Below are positions 14,230 to 21,877 of a DNA stretch of 53,181 nt, in pieces. Below the pieces are notes generated by a model. It saw nothing but the letters and a program-made list of their open reading frames with translations. It did no database searches and was not told where the DNA came from. This DNA comes from a virus, in IMG/VR virus record IMGVR_UViG_3300025849_004161, positions 1-53,181 of that record. One strand, written 5' to 3'. The translations under genes were made by a program, and so were the position numbers. Position 1 is the stretch's first letter, and every line of letters begins with the position of its first letter.

Positions 14230-15309
14230 TCAGAATACATCCACCTCATTTACTTTTTTAGTTTCAACTGCTCTATTGTATAGTTGCTCACTTGCTAGAT
14301 TCTTAGCCTTTGCCTCGCATTGTATATCGAACTCATCTAAAAACGTTAATGCCCAGTCATTTGCATCTTGATTAGGATAGTAGTCAGAATGTGCTCTTAG
14401 TTTTTGTTTCTTGCCGCCTGTCTCTAATAGATCGGGTATGGAGTGTAAGGTAGTGTGCCTGTTCGACTCATCAATTCTACTTGACTGATTGAGCCATTCA
14501 TCCCTGCTATAACTATAATGTATAGTAGGCCTAACACCACGCCAACTGTCAATGACCATTTTAACACGGTCATCATCTGCTTGTATATATTCTTCATCTC
14601 TAATCCAATGATGATGTATGTCTAGCACTAGTGCAACATGATCTTTCAGCATAAGACTTGCGTCTAAGCCATGACACATTTCGTCATTCTCAATAGCAAT
14701 AGTGTTCCTAGCCTCAGGGGAAAGCCTAGGCAATACATCTATGATACCCTGATATCCACGTCTACCTGATATGTGTACATTTAGTTTCATATCCATAAAC
14801 TCTTTGCCGTAACCCATCCATCTGGCCATATCAGCATGATACTCGAATTCGTCAATGCTACGTTCTACGACGTCATCATTGTCCGAAGCAAGGACACAAA
14901 ACTGACCAGGATGAAAACTAATCCGAACATCACGCTCACGAGCATGATCACCAATTCTTCCAAATCCACGGGCAAGTTCCTTACGAACTGTTTTATCTTC
15001 GAAAACATATCTCCAACTGGGTTCAGTTGCCATTGGTATTTGGTTACTGCCCAGTCTAACCATTCTCCTGCCTGCAGGTAAACTGCTGGCGTAATCAACG
15101 AGGTTGTAGGCACTTTGCATGTTGTGTTCAACTATGTCTAATAGTTTTTGTTCAGCAACACTTTTTTCTTGTCTATTGCACCATGCAACAGTTGTGCCTT
15201 TCTCGGTGTATTGTTGTTGTATTTCTTTTAATACTTTAGGTTTCTGTGTTTGATCGCTGTCTAAGTATTTACAACAAAAACCAATTCTTTTAACTGAGTT
15301 GTTAAACAT
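14230..15309 (-). CDS. uvsE: UV-damage endonuclease (UVDE/UvsE type), 359 aa
   Basis: TIM-barrel UVDE family: opening RIGFCCKYL, central RISFHPGQFCVLAS, IENDEMCHG, LDIHHHW and RAHSDYY supply the His/Glu/Asp metal ligands. The enzyme nicks DNA 5' to pyrimidine dimers and other lesions in an ATP-independent repair route. Length fits the family. It overlaps the upstream nucleotidyltransferase by 8 nt. An early-type promoter inside that gene (15599-15628) may drive it. Confidence 0.92.
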   Translation of the reverse strand: MFNNSVKRIGFCCKYLDSDQTQKPKVLKEIQQQYTEKGTTVAWCNRQEKSVAEQKLLDIVEHNMQSAYNLVDYASSLPAGRRMVRLGSNQIPMATEPSWRYVFEDKTVRKELARGFGRIGDHARERDVRISFHPGQFCVLASDNDDVVERSIDEFEYHADMARWMGYGKEFMDMKLNVHISGRRGYQGIIDVLPRLSPEARNTIAIENDEMCHGLDASLMLKDHVALVLDIHHHWIRDEEYIQADDDRVKMVIDSWRGVRPTIHYSYSRDEWLNQSSRIDESNRHTTLHSIPDLLETGGKKQKLRAHSDYYPNQDANDWALTFLDEFDIQCEAKAKNLASEQLYNRAVETKKVNEVDVF

Positions 15310-15871
15310 TATACACCTTTAGGAATGTTGATATATGTTTTGCTTCATATATGTGTTTTCTTTCTTTATTGAATTTAGGTTGTGGTGCTTCTAGTGAAGT
15401 GTAGTGTTTGTACAAATGTTCTGAAATTTTTTCAACTTTACGTTCTAGATAATGCAATGGTTCTCCGTTTTTGTATACTTCATAATAAGGTTTGTACATA
15501 TCTGTTCTGCCTAACTTGCTGACATCACCTGTTTGATTGTATGTATGTACACCTTCGAATAATGCAGGTGTTTCGTATAATGATATATCCACAAGCATAT
15601 TATACTGGTTTAGGCTGGTGTTTGTCAAGTCTATTATTGTTTTACCTGCTTCGTCGGTTGGCTTGCCTATTATTGCAATGTCTATGTCCCATGTAGGCAA
15701 ATGCGGAAATGCACCGTGCATAAAGATATCATGATTTGGAAAAGCATTAACTAAATGCTCTACAGCAAATTCGCAAAAAGTTTTGACGTCTGGCGGATTC
15801 CAAGCAATGTCTGTTTTTATGTAGTCGCCTGCCGTATATGTAAAGTTGTCTGTATTTGATTCAGATACCAT
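15302..15871 (-). CDS. Pol-beta-like nucleotidyltransferase, 189 aa
   Basis: FMHGAFPHLPTWDIDIAIIG fits the G-x-DxD motif of the minimal nucleotidyltransferase superfamily, with a third Asp in MLVDISLYE. Members move nucleotides onto proteins, RNA or small molecules. The ATG at 15871 is chosen; a longer TTG start would overlap the upstream gene more. It still overlaps that gene by 55 nt. The target is unknown. Confidence 0.68.
   Translation of the reverse strand: MVSESNTDNFTYTAGDYIKTDIAWNPPDVKTFCEFAVEHLVNAFPNHDIFMHGAFPHLPTWDIDIAIIGKPTDEAGKTIIDLTNTSLNQYNMLVDISLYETPALFEGVHTYNQTGDVSKLGRTDMYKPYYEVYKNGEPLHYLERKVEKISEHLYKHYTSLEAPQPKFNKERKHIYEAKHISTFLKVYNV
15599..15628 (-). promoter_or_regulatory. 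Possible internal early promoter
   Basis: Minus strand: TTGACA (15628-15623), 18-nt spacer, TATAAT (15604-15599), inside the nucleotidyltransferase coding region and upstream of the UV endonuclease gene. Confidence 0.5.
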
Positions 15872-16872
15872 TCTACCCAATCCGTTTTTGTGAGTACATT
15901 GTAATTATGTTCGCAAATTTCTTTAGTTTTATCATGTATCTCGGTTACTTCTAATTTAGATAAATTATAGCATAATTCAACTGCTAGGTCAACTCTTTCT
16001 TTTGGTGTATTTGCATTATAGTAATCTTCATTCCACATGCTATTAAATGTTTTAAAACCCATGTCTGTGAGATACTTATCTACCCCTTTACCTTTACCTA
16101 TTAAGTGTATGAATGGTCTTTTGTGTTTTATAGGTTTGATTATTTTTGCAGTATAGAACATAGTAGCACCTACCTTTTGTTCTACATCATGCCAGTCTTT
16201 TTCGTAAACACCAGGTACTGTGTTTGCCATTGAATCTACAGTAATTGTGACTGCACTATCTTTAAAAATAATTCCGTCCAGATTGTTACGATCATTTAAA
16301 TGAAAGCCGCCAGTAAACCTACTAGATTCTGGTATTTCTTCTGGGTAAGAATTATGCACATCAAGTTGTATCATTGTGCGTGGTATTTGTAATTTACAGT
16401 ATTGCATAAACTCGTTTGTAAAATGATGTTGCTTATGCATATCAGTATTAATTGTTCTGTATGCTGACCAATGCGTATCTTTTAATAAATCTTTTTCAAA
16501 CAAACCTTGCAGTAGCATAAATCTATCATAATGAAAATTACCTGCTAAGAAATTAAAATGTTTAGTTGGTGTAGTATCAGGAATTTCGTGAATAATATAA
16601 TGTGTTATGAGGTGCAACGGATAATGTACATGTAAAAAGGGTGTATTTTTAATTCCGTTTAATGTTGGCTCTGCTAAAACCACCCTGCTTGGGTCAATTG
16701 AGTTACTGACACAATACTCTAAAATTTTATCTAAGTCTATTGCTTCAAAGTTCTCACCTTGCTTTAGTGGCTTTGGTATAGGTAAGTCATACACATCTAT
16801 TAGGTTCATACGATCATAGAACTGCATAATCTTATTTTTTTGCGTACTAGGTAGTAATGACATTAGTGACAT
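15817..16872 (-). CDS. Phage family protein (paralogue 3), 351 aa
   Basis: A more distant member of the 7830/9277/50948 family. The C-terminal block reads TAKIIKPIKHKRPFIHLIG, then GFKTFNSMWNEDYYN. No catalytic motif is certain. The ATG at 16872 is chosen because a variant late octamer (ATTAAATA) ends exactly 5 nt before it. Its end overlaps the nucleotidyltransferase start. Function unknown. Confidence 0.65.
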   Translation of the reverse strand: MSLMSLLPSTQKNKIMQFYDRMNLIDVYDLPIPKPLKQGENFEAIDLDKILEYCVSNSIDPSRVVLAEPTLNGIKNTPFLHVHYPLHLITHYIIHEIPDTTPTKHFNFLAGNFHYDRFMLLQGLFEKDLLKDTHWSAYRTINTDMHKQHHFTNEFMQYCKLQIPRTMIQLDVHNSYPEEIPESSRFTGGFHLNDRNNLDGIIFKDSAVTITVDSMANTVPGVYEKDWHDVEQKVGATMFYTAKIIKPIKHKRPFIHLIGKGKGVDKYLTDMGFKTFNSMWNEDYYNANTPKERVDLAVELCYNLSKLEVTEIHDKTKEICEHNYNVLTKTDWVEWYLNQIQTTLHIRQATT

Positions 16873-16877
16873 GTGTG

Positions 16878-16885
16878 TATTTAAT
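16878..16885 (-). promoter_or_regulatory. Variant late octamer, leaderless geometry
   Basis: ATTAAATA, then CACAC, then ATG at 16872 (minus). Confidence 0.5.
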
Positions 16886-16914
16886 AAGTAACCTGTCACT
16901 ATTCTTTGATTTAC

Positions 16915-16922
16915 GATAAATA
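16915..16922 (+). promoter_or_regulatory. Late promoter octamer
   Basis: GATAAATA on the plus strand, 61 nt before the 16984 ATG. It gives an ordinary leader with a GTGGAG Shine-Dalgarno. Confidence 0.7.
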
Positions 16923-16983
16923 CTTTTATCAAACATACACACATATACTATAACCGGTTAAAAATATAAGTGGAGAAAAAATA

Positions 16984-18822
16984 ATGGCAGACACTAAAAA
17001 TTATGGATTAAAAGGTGTAGGCGCCAATATAGAATTAGGCAAAAGAGGCAACACGATCGAGAGCGATGGCGGAAACGTCATCCTTAAAACGACCGCTGGT
17101 GCATTGGCCACAATCGCAGGAGCAAACGGTACTGCTTCAAGTCATTTCGTAACAAAAGCACAGATGGACGCAGGTCTATCTGGTAGTGCTGATGGATTCC
17201 AAATTAGTTTGGGCGACGTTACGTCTTATGGTGACGGAAGTTATGCCGGCGGTGCAATAACACTAACAGATAGTACTAAAATTTCAAGTGCGATCGATAC
17301 ACTAAATGAAACGTTAGGCTTGTTAGTACCAACAGCACCAGGTGATTTTCCAAACAGTGAAACTTTAACAGTTTCAAGTGTTGGAAGTGCACCTTACCTA
17401 GCAGATGGCTCAGTTCCAGATAGAACCTCAGGAGGCACACTACCAGCAAGTGCAGGTGCAAGTGTGACTCGTGTTACTGATACAACTCCAAATTCAAGTC
17501 AAGTAGACAACTTTAGATCAGACTCAGGAACGTTAGCGGCTGTAGTCAATGGCTCTACCTCAGGTAGTGTTACATTTGACGGCACAGACAAAGATGGTAC
17601 TTATACTGATTTACTCGTTAGCGGATATGCAGACTCACCAAGTGATACCCCAGGATTTTATACAGAAAGTGATGCACAAATTAGAATTGCATCGGCTCTA
17701 AGTACAGGGTGGAATAGAATCCAAATGACAAAAACTGATACAAGTGACACTAATGAAGTGTACTTTGTAGTAGATGATCTAACAGGATCACCAACAGTTG
17801 CGTCAGGAACTATAACAGGTGACACTAATGGTACAACAGCATACAGTTCAGGTATTGAACATTTTGGTTCAAGCGGTGCTGTAACTATTGGCAATTTGAC
17901 AATGACGAATTTGGCAGGAGAGACATATAGAAATGGTAACCCTATTTCCGTATCTGGCTCTGATAGCATAATCAGTACACAGTCTTACTCTTATTCAGAC
18001 GTAGGCGTATCAACTCCGATTACCAGACAAACAACAAGTGCTCAATCCTTGAGTGCTTTAACAGTAAATGTTAATGGTTCTAACAGACACACGTCAGGAA
18101 CATTAACAGTAACAGGTACAAACGTAAATGGTTCAGGCTCTCAGTCTGTATCAGGTACAATATTACTCAAAGCAGGCACGGCGCGAAGCAGTGATGTAGA
18201 TGAGCAAAACATATCTATACCATCAGGAGCAACTGGCGGTAATAGAGTAGACTTAGGTTCAAGTGCAACAGGTGATACACCTTTAGGCGCAGGCAACCTT
18301 CCAAGTAGTAGTTTAACATGGGACAGTACTCAAGACTTAACAGCAAGTGGCTATGCTCACGAGGCTGGTGTAGTTGCAGGTATTTTATCCTCTGATCAAA
18401 CTGATTACACATCAGGCTATTGGCCAAATGAAAATGTTGTAGACTATAGTGGCAAAGATGCTACTCAGTATATGACATTCTATTTTGCCAAATCAGCCGT
18501 TAGTACTTTTAGTATTAGCATAACAGGTTCTTATACAGGACTATATATAGGATTGCCAGGGGTTAGTGATAGCAATAGCACATCACCTAACGCAACTGGC
18601 GGAGCATGGTATGATGCATTTACATTATATGATGGCTCAGGTAACCCAGGTGGGGTAGGCAATGGCGCAGGCTGTGGCAATGGTTCAATTGCAAGTGGGA
18701 GTTCCGGCTCAGTTTCAATTACATTAGGTACAGAAAGCACAACAAACGCCACCAATAACGTTGTTTTGATTAGAGTCAAACTAGGTAGTTCAGACTCTAT
18801 ATCAGCAATTAGTGTTTCTTAA
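16984..18822 (+). CDS. Virion structural protein, fibre/adhesin-like, 612 aa
   Basis: Ser/Thr/Gly/Asn-rich, with almost no Cys and repeated beta-strand-like segments after an N-terminal block MADTKNYGLKGVGANIELG. This composition is typical of phage fibre, whisker or decoration proteins. It has a late promoter and a clear Shine-Dalgarno. It is followed after 13 nt by another structural gene with AAGGAGG. The exact virion position is unknown; no enzyme motif is seen. Confidence 0.75.
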   Translation: MADTKNYGLKGVGANIELGKRGNTIESDGGNVILKTTAGALATIAGANGTASSHFVTKAQMDAGLSGSADGFQISLGDVTSYGDGSYAGGAITLTDSTKISSAIDTLNETLGLLVPTAPGDFPNSETLTVSSVGSAPYLADGSVPDRTSGGTLPASAGASVTRVTDTTPNSSQVDNFRSDSGTLAAVVNGSTSGSVTFDGTDKDGTYTDLLVSGYADSPSDTPGFYTESDAQIRIASALSTGWNRIQMTKTDTSDTNEVYFVVDDLTGSPTVASGTITGDTNGTTAYSSGIEHFGSSGAVTIGNLTMTNLAGETYRNGNPISVSGSDSIISTQSYSYSDVGVSTPITRQTTSAQSLSALTVNVNGSNRHTSGTLTVTGTNVNGSGSQSVSGTILLKAGTARSSDVDEQNISIPSGATGGNRVDLGSSATGDTPLGAGNLPSSSLTWDSTQDLTASGYAHEAGVVAGILSSDQTDYTSGYWPNENVVDYSGKDATQYMTFYFAKSAVSTFSISITGSYTGLYIGLPGVSDSNSTSPNATGGAWYDAFTLYDGSGNPGGVGNGAGCGNGSIASGSSGSVSITLGTESTTNATNNVVLIRVKLGSSDSISAISVS

Positions 18823-18835
18823 GGAGGAATGAATA

Positions 18836-19813
18836 ATGGCAATTACAGATAGCGATAAATTAGATTTCCTTTGGAAGAAGGTCGTATACGGTGTAACCGA
18901 AACGAACATTGATGGCAAAGACGGACCTAACGAAATTTACAAGAGTGAAACTTTAACCCTTGCACAAGACGTTTGGCAAAAATCCTCAGATATACCTGCA
19001 ACAGCACCTACAAGTAGTGCAGACACACCAGTGAAATATTATGGTGCGAACTCGGCCAGTGGCGATTACGTTGCTGAACCAATTCAAATGGTTGCTGACC
19101 CAACCGTTTCAGGAGGTAAGACATGGATAGCAGTGGCCGATCCGACAGGTAACGTTGTTCCAGGTAGTGCTAATAGACTAAGAGACTTTATACCACCTTC
19201 GATTGGTAGTACATATCTTGCTAAGGTTTATACAACTGAATCAAATGCTAAAGCAGATTCAAGTAAGATGAATGCGTTAAGTTCCAATGAAGAATGGGTG
19301 TTCGATTATGCGGCAGGTATTTTACACTTCCCAAATAATGTACCATCAGGTATTAGTAGCAATGTATTTTTAGTTGCTCACCAATACGTTGGTACAAAAG
19401 GTGTTGGTGCTAGTTCTAGTGCAAATGGCTTGGTTTTTGCAACTGCTAACGTTTCATACGATAGCGGTACTGCAAATATATTCCTAGTCAATAATGCAGT
19501 CAGAGCCTCAGCAGTTATAATCGAAGTTGATGCGGCATGGACTGATGCTAATAACACAACAGCAATTACTGTTGGTTCTAGCACAGATACAGATTTATTA
19601 TTTAAGGCAAGTGATATTGATTTAACATCAGCCGGACAATATAGATCAGACTTCCATTACATATGGCCAAGCAGTTCAACGGTGCAATTAGTAGCAGAGG
19701 TAACTCAAGGTACCGCTTCGGCAGGTACAGCCAGAGTTTCCGTGGAAATTGAAACAGAAGGTTCTATACAACCTACAGATTACGGACTTGTTACAGATAA
19801 CGGTTCAATATAA
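18836..19813 (+). CDS. Virion structural protein, 325 aa
   Basis: Begins MAITDSDKLDFLWKKVVYGV and contains LRDFIPPSIGSTYLAKVY and NEEWVFDYAAGILHFPNN, with small-residue-rich beta segments. It looks like a marine T4-like tail or neck structural protein. AAGGAGGAATGAATA precedes the ATG, an unusually strong ribosome binding site here that suggests high expression. A rho-independent terminator follows directly. Confidence 0.75.
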   Translation: MAITDSDKLDFLWKKVVYGVTETNIDGKDGPNEIYKSETLTLAQDVWQKSSDIPATAPTSSADTPVKYYGANSASGDYVAEPIQMVADPTVSGGKTWIAVADPTGNVVPGSANRLRDFIPPSIGSTYLAKVYTTESNAKADSSKMNALSSNEEWVFDYAAGILHFPNNVPSGISSNVFLVAHQYVGTKGVGASSSANGLVFATANVSYDSGTANIFLVNNAVRASAVIIEVDAAWTDANNTTAITVGSSTDTDLLFKASDIDLTSAGQYRSDFHYIWPSSSTVQLVAEVTQGTASAGTARVSVEIETEGSIQPTDYGLVTDNGSI

Positions 19814-19830
19814 TCCAAAGATAGAAATCA

Positions 19831-19859
19831 AATCCCCCTTATTTTAGGGGGATTTTTTT
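19831..19859 (+). terminator. Rho-independent terminator
   Basis: AATCCCCC (831-838), loop TTATTTTA, GGGGGATT (847-854), then a T-run to 859. It ends the two-gene structural operon. An outer 10-bp inverted repeat AGATAGAAAT/ATTTCTATCT (19819-19828 and 19867-19876) encloses it. Confidence 0.9.
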
Positions 19860-19880
19860 GGCCAAAATTTCTATCTCTGA

Positions 19881-19888
19881 GATAAATA
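19881..19888 (+). promoter_or_regulatory. Late promoter octamer, leaderless geometry
   Basis: GATAAATA, then CATGT, then ATG at 19894. Confidence 0.8.
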
Positions 19889-19893
19889 CATGT

Positions 19894-20652
19894 ATGAAGA
19901 TAGATGAGGCACTAAACGGATTACAAGGACTCAATAATAACGGTGGCGAAATGCCTCGCGTTAGAAAAGCAAAAAAGATTGAGAAAATTGTCTCAGGTAA
20001 AAAACATAAAAATTTTAGAAAAGGACCAATGAACATTGACCTTTCAAAGTTAGGAGAAGACGAAGTGGAAAATAACGATCCAATATTAAACAAATTAAAA
20101 GAAAAATATGCAAGTAAGAAGTATGCAAAGACTAGTGATAAAAACACTATGAAAGTAAAACCAACTACTGGACATGAATCCCCTAATAAAATGCGTGGTA
20201 AAATGGTAGGCGAAGCACCAGACAAAATGGGCGGAATGTATATGAATAAAGACCAAATGGCAACTACTAAAAAACCTGCTAGACAATCTACTAAAGCCGA
20301 TATGCAAATACAAAGAGATCTTGCAAATGCGGCACGAACAGTATTTAATCACGAAGAATTTAGAAAGTATATGGTGCAGATGCATGGTAGCAAAACTTAT
20401 GACGCAGTTAATCAAAATTTAGTTAAGTATCAAACTGAATTCCAAAATGCTCAAAACAAAGCAAGAGCAGAAAAAGAACTTAATAAGCCTAAACAAGATT
20501 TCAGTAAGTATGATGAACCAGCATTTAAAAGAAGAGCACCTATTAATACAAAAGTAAGCAAGAATCCTATTAACAGTCCTATTACTAGAGCAAATCATCG
20601 TAACAATACAGCCGCGGTAGGTAAGGTTGATCCTAGGAACGAAATTAGTTAA
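19894..20652 (+). CDS. Hypothetical basic protein, 252 aa
   Basis: Lys/Asn-rich, low-complexity, largely disordered, with Met/Gly-rich MRGKMVGEAPDKMGGMYM in the middle. No family recognised. The start MKIDEALNG at 19894 is set by the late octamer 5 nt upstream; a longer in-frame start lies before the promoter. It overlaps the next gene by 1 nt (TAATG). The late promoter suggests a virion or assembly role, unproved. Confidence 0.65.
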   Translation: MKIDEALNGLQGLNNNGGEMPRVRKAKKIEKIVSGKKHKNFRKGPMNIDLSKLGEDEVENNDPILNKLKEKYASKKYAKTSDKNTMKVKPTTGHESPNKMRGKMVGEAPDKMGGMYMNKDQMATTKKPARQSTKADMQIQRDLANAARTVFNHEEFRKYMVQMHGSKTYDAVNQNLVKYQTEFQNAQNKARAEKELNKPKQDFSKYDEPAFKRRAPINTKVSKNPINSPITRANHRNNTAAVGKVDPRNEIS

Positions 20653-20909
20653 TGAACTGGTTATTAATCTTATCACTTAAGGCAATACTATCAAGTATTA
20701 TAGGCAGTAGTTTTTATCAATGGTTTAAAAACACAAAGATGGGCGTATGGTTCCAAATCAAAATGGACAACACCATGGAATGGGTAGCAAAGCGATACGA
20801 CTTAGAAATAGCAAGTAGAGAAGAAAAATGGTTAGCACAATATCCCCTATTAGGCAACCGCATAGTACAACTTGAAAAAGAAGTTGCCAATCTTAAAAAG
20901 AAAAAGTAA
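20652..20909 (+). CDS. Small membrane-anchored coiled-coil protein, 85 aa
   Basis: One N-terminal membrane helix (MNWLLILSLKAILSSIIGSS), then a charged C-terminus ending in a short coiled coil, IVQLEKEVANLKKKK. Start overlaps the previous stop. Size and layout would fit an accessory lysis or envelope protein, but nothing specific is recognised. Confidence 0.65.
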   Translation: MNWLLILSLKAILSSIIGSSFYQWFKNTKMGVWFQIKMDNTMEWVAKRYDLEIASREEKWLAQYPLLGNRIVQLEKEVANLKKKK

Positions 20910-20918
20910 ATCATTCAT

Positions 20919-20926
20919 CATAAATA
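20919..20926 (+). promoter_or_regulatory. Late promoter octamer
   Basis: CATAAATA, 26 nt before the ATG at 20953, with an AGGAGAGAG Shine-Dalgarno between. Confidence 0.6.
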
Positions 20927-20952
20927 ATTCCTGTAATTAAACCAGGAGAGAG

Positions 20953-21108
20953 ATGGCAAAAGCGGCAAAGAAATCAAACAGAACCCAAACTAGGAAATGT
21001 TCCAGTATAGGTAGTGGCGGCAGAGGTAGACGTTGTAAAATTGGCATGTCTACAATGAATAAACACAAAAAACGCTCACATAAAAAATACAACGGACAAG
21101 GGAGATAA
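20953..21108 (+). CDS. Small very basic Cys-containing protein, 51 aa
   Basis: Contains KCSSIGSGGRGRRCKIGMST and a Lys/Arg-rich tail ending YNGQGR. Resembles short basic proteins of T4-like marine phages (from memory); a nucleic-acid or ribosome-binding role is possible. Strong AGGAGAGAG ribosome binding site directly before the ATG. Confidence 0.8.
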   Translation: MAKAAKKSNRTQTRKCSSIGSGGRGRRCKIGMSTMNKHKKRSHKKYNGQGR

Positions 21109-21109
21109 C

Positions 21110-21316
21110 ATGCCGATAAAATTTAAACCATCACAAAAAACATTCATCAAAGGTAAAGGTACTAACATAGAACACTTTTACATCAAAAATACTCCTAAAC
21201 AGGAATTAATAGATTATCTAAACAAAGGACAGAAGCCTAAAATCAAACAGAAGTGTAGCAATGAACTTGTTAGACGCGGCATTGAGATAGTTTGGAAAAC
21301 TCCTTCAGAACAATAA
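21110..21316 (+). CDS. Conserved-type small phage protein, 68 aa
   Basis: Begins MPIKFKPSQKTF and contains FYIKNTPKQELIDYL and NELVRRGIEIVWKTP. From memory this pattern is common in T4-like marine phages and has no known function. It starts 1 nt after the previous stop. Its last codons (VWKTPS) form one copy of a 19-bp direct repeat found again at 21834-21852. Confidence 0.8.
   Translation: MPIKFKPSQKTFIKGKGTNIEHFYIKNTPKQELIDYLNKGQKPKIKQKCSNELVRRGIEIVWKTPSEQ
21291..21309 (+). repeat. 19-bp direct repeat, copy 1
   Basis: TTTGGAAAACTCCTTCAGA, identical to 21834-21852. In this copy it is the coding end of the 68-aa gene; both copies are followed by a late octamer and an N5-ATG start. Confidence 0.95.
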
Positions 21317-21322
21317 AATATC

Positions 21323-21330
21323 TATAAATA
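21323..21330 (+). promoter_or_regulatory. Late promoter octamer, leaderless geometry
   Basis: TATAAATA, then AATTT, then ATG at 21336. Confidence 0.8.
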
Positions 21331-21335
21331 AATTT

Positions 21336-21830
21336 ATGCCTACTCAGTATAAATTTATCAAAAATTTTCTTTCCCCAATAGAATGCGATAACTTTATTGG
21401 TAAGTTGCCATTATTAGATATCAATACAGCACCAGCAATAGATAGAGAAAACGAGGAAGTACCGTTAGACACTTGGTATAGGTTAGAATTATTACCCACA
21501 AGAATTGAACTTAATGTATCTCATACAATCCTATCAAAAATTAGCAAGTTGTTAGAAAAGCAAGTATCTGCAATGGACAATAGGATGTATGTGATTAGAT
21601 ATCAAGAAGGAGAGTTTTGCGTCCCCCATGTAGATCCAACAGAAAAAACAATTATTATACAATTAAATTCCTCTTATACTGGTGGGGATTTTGTTTACAA
21701 CAACGAAGTAATTCCAATGAATAAAGGCGATGCTGTAATTTTTTCAAATATAGATTCTGTACACGGTGTTAAAATGCTAACATCGGGTGAAAGATACTCT
21801 CTTGCTATGTGGCTAAAAGATGATATATAA
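21336..21830 (+). CDS. 2OG-Fe(II) oxygenase, prolyl-hydroxylase type, 164 aa
   Basis: Double-stranded beta-helix core: YVIRYQEGEFCVPHVDPT has the HxD iron ligands, YTGGDF follows, GDAVIFSNIDSVHGV carries the distal His, and SGERYSLAMWL the Arg for 2-oxoglutarate. The family hydroxylates proteins, nucleobases or small molecules. It is flanked by a 19-bp direct repeat plus duplicated late promoter, suggesting insertion as a unit. The start sits 5 nt after a late octamer. Substrate unknown. Confidence 0.88.
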   Translation: MPTQYKFIKNFLSPIECDNFIGKLPLLDINTAPAIDRENEEVPLDTWYRLELLPTRIELNVSHTILSKISKLLEKQVSAMDNRMYVIRYQEGEFCVPHVDPTEKTIIIQLNSSYTGGDFVYNNEVIPMNKGDAVIFSNIDSVHGVKMLTSGERYSLAMWLKDDI

Positions 21831-21833
21831 GTA

Positions 21834-21852
21834 TTTGGAAAACTCCTTCAGA
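21834..21852 (+). repeat. 19-bp direct repeat, copy 2
   Basis: Same TTTGGAAAACTCCTTCAGA as 21291-21309, now noncoding, 543 bp downstream. It lies between the oxygenase stop and the next late promoter. Confidence 0.95.
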
Positions 21853-21864
21853 CGAATAAGTTCT

Positions 21865-21872
21865 GATAAATA
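21865..21872 (+). promoter_or_regulatory. Late promoter octamer, leaderless geometry
   Basis: GATAAATA, then CTAGT, then ATG at 21878. Confidence 0.8.
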
Positions 21873-21877
21873 CTAGT

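Noticed and set aside
14058-14249. 63-codon minus ORF across the gap below the UV endonuclease
   Set aside because: It overlaps both neighbours' ends out of frame, crosses a perfect hairpin and has no Shine-Dalgarno; the gap looks noncoding.
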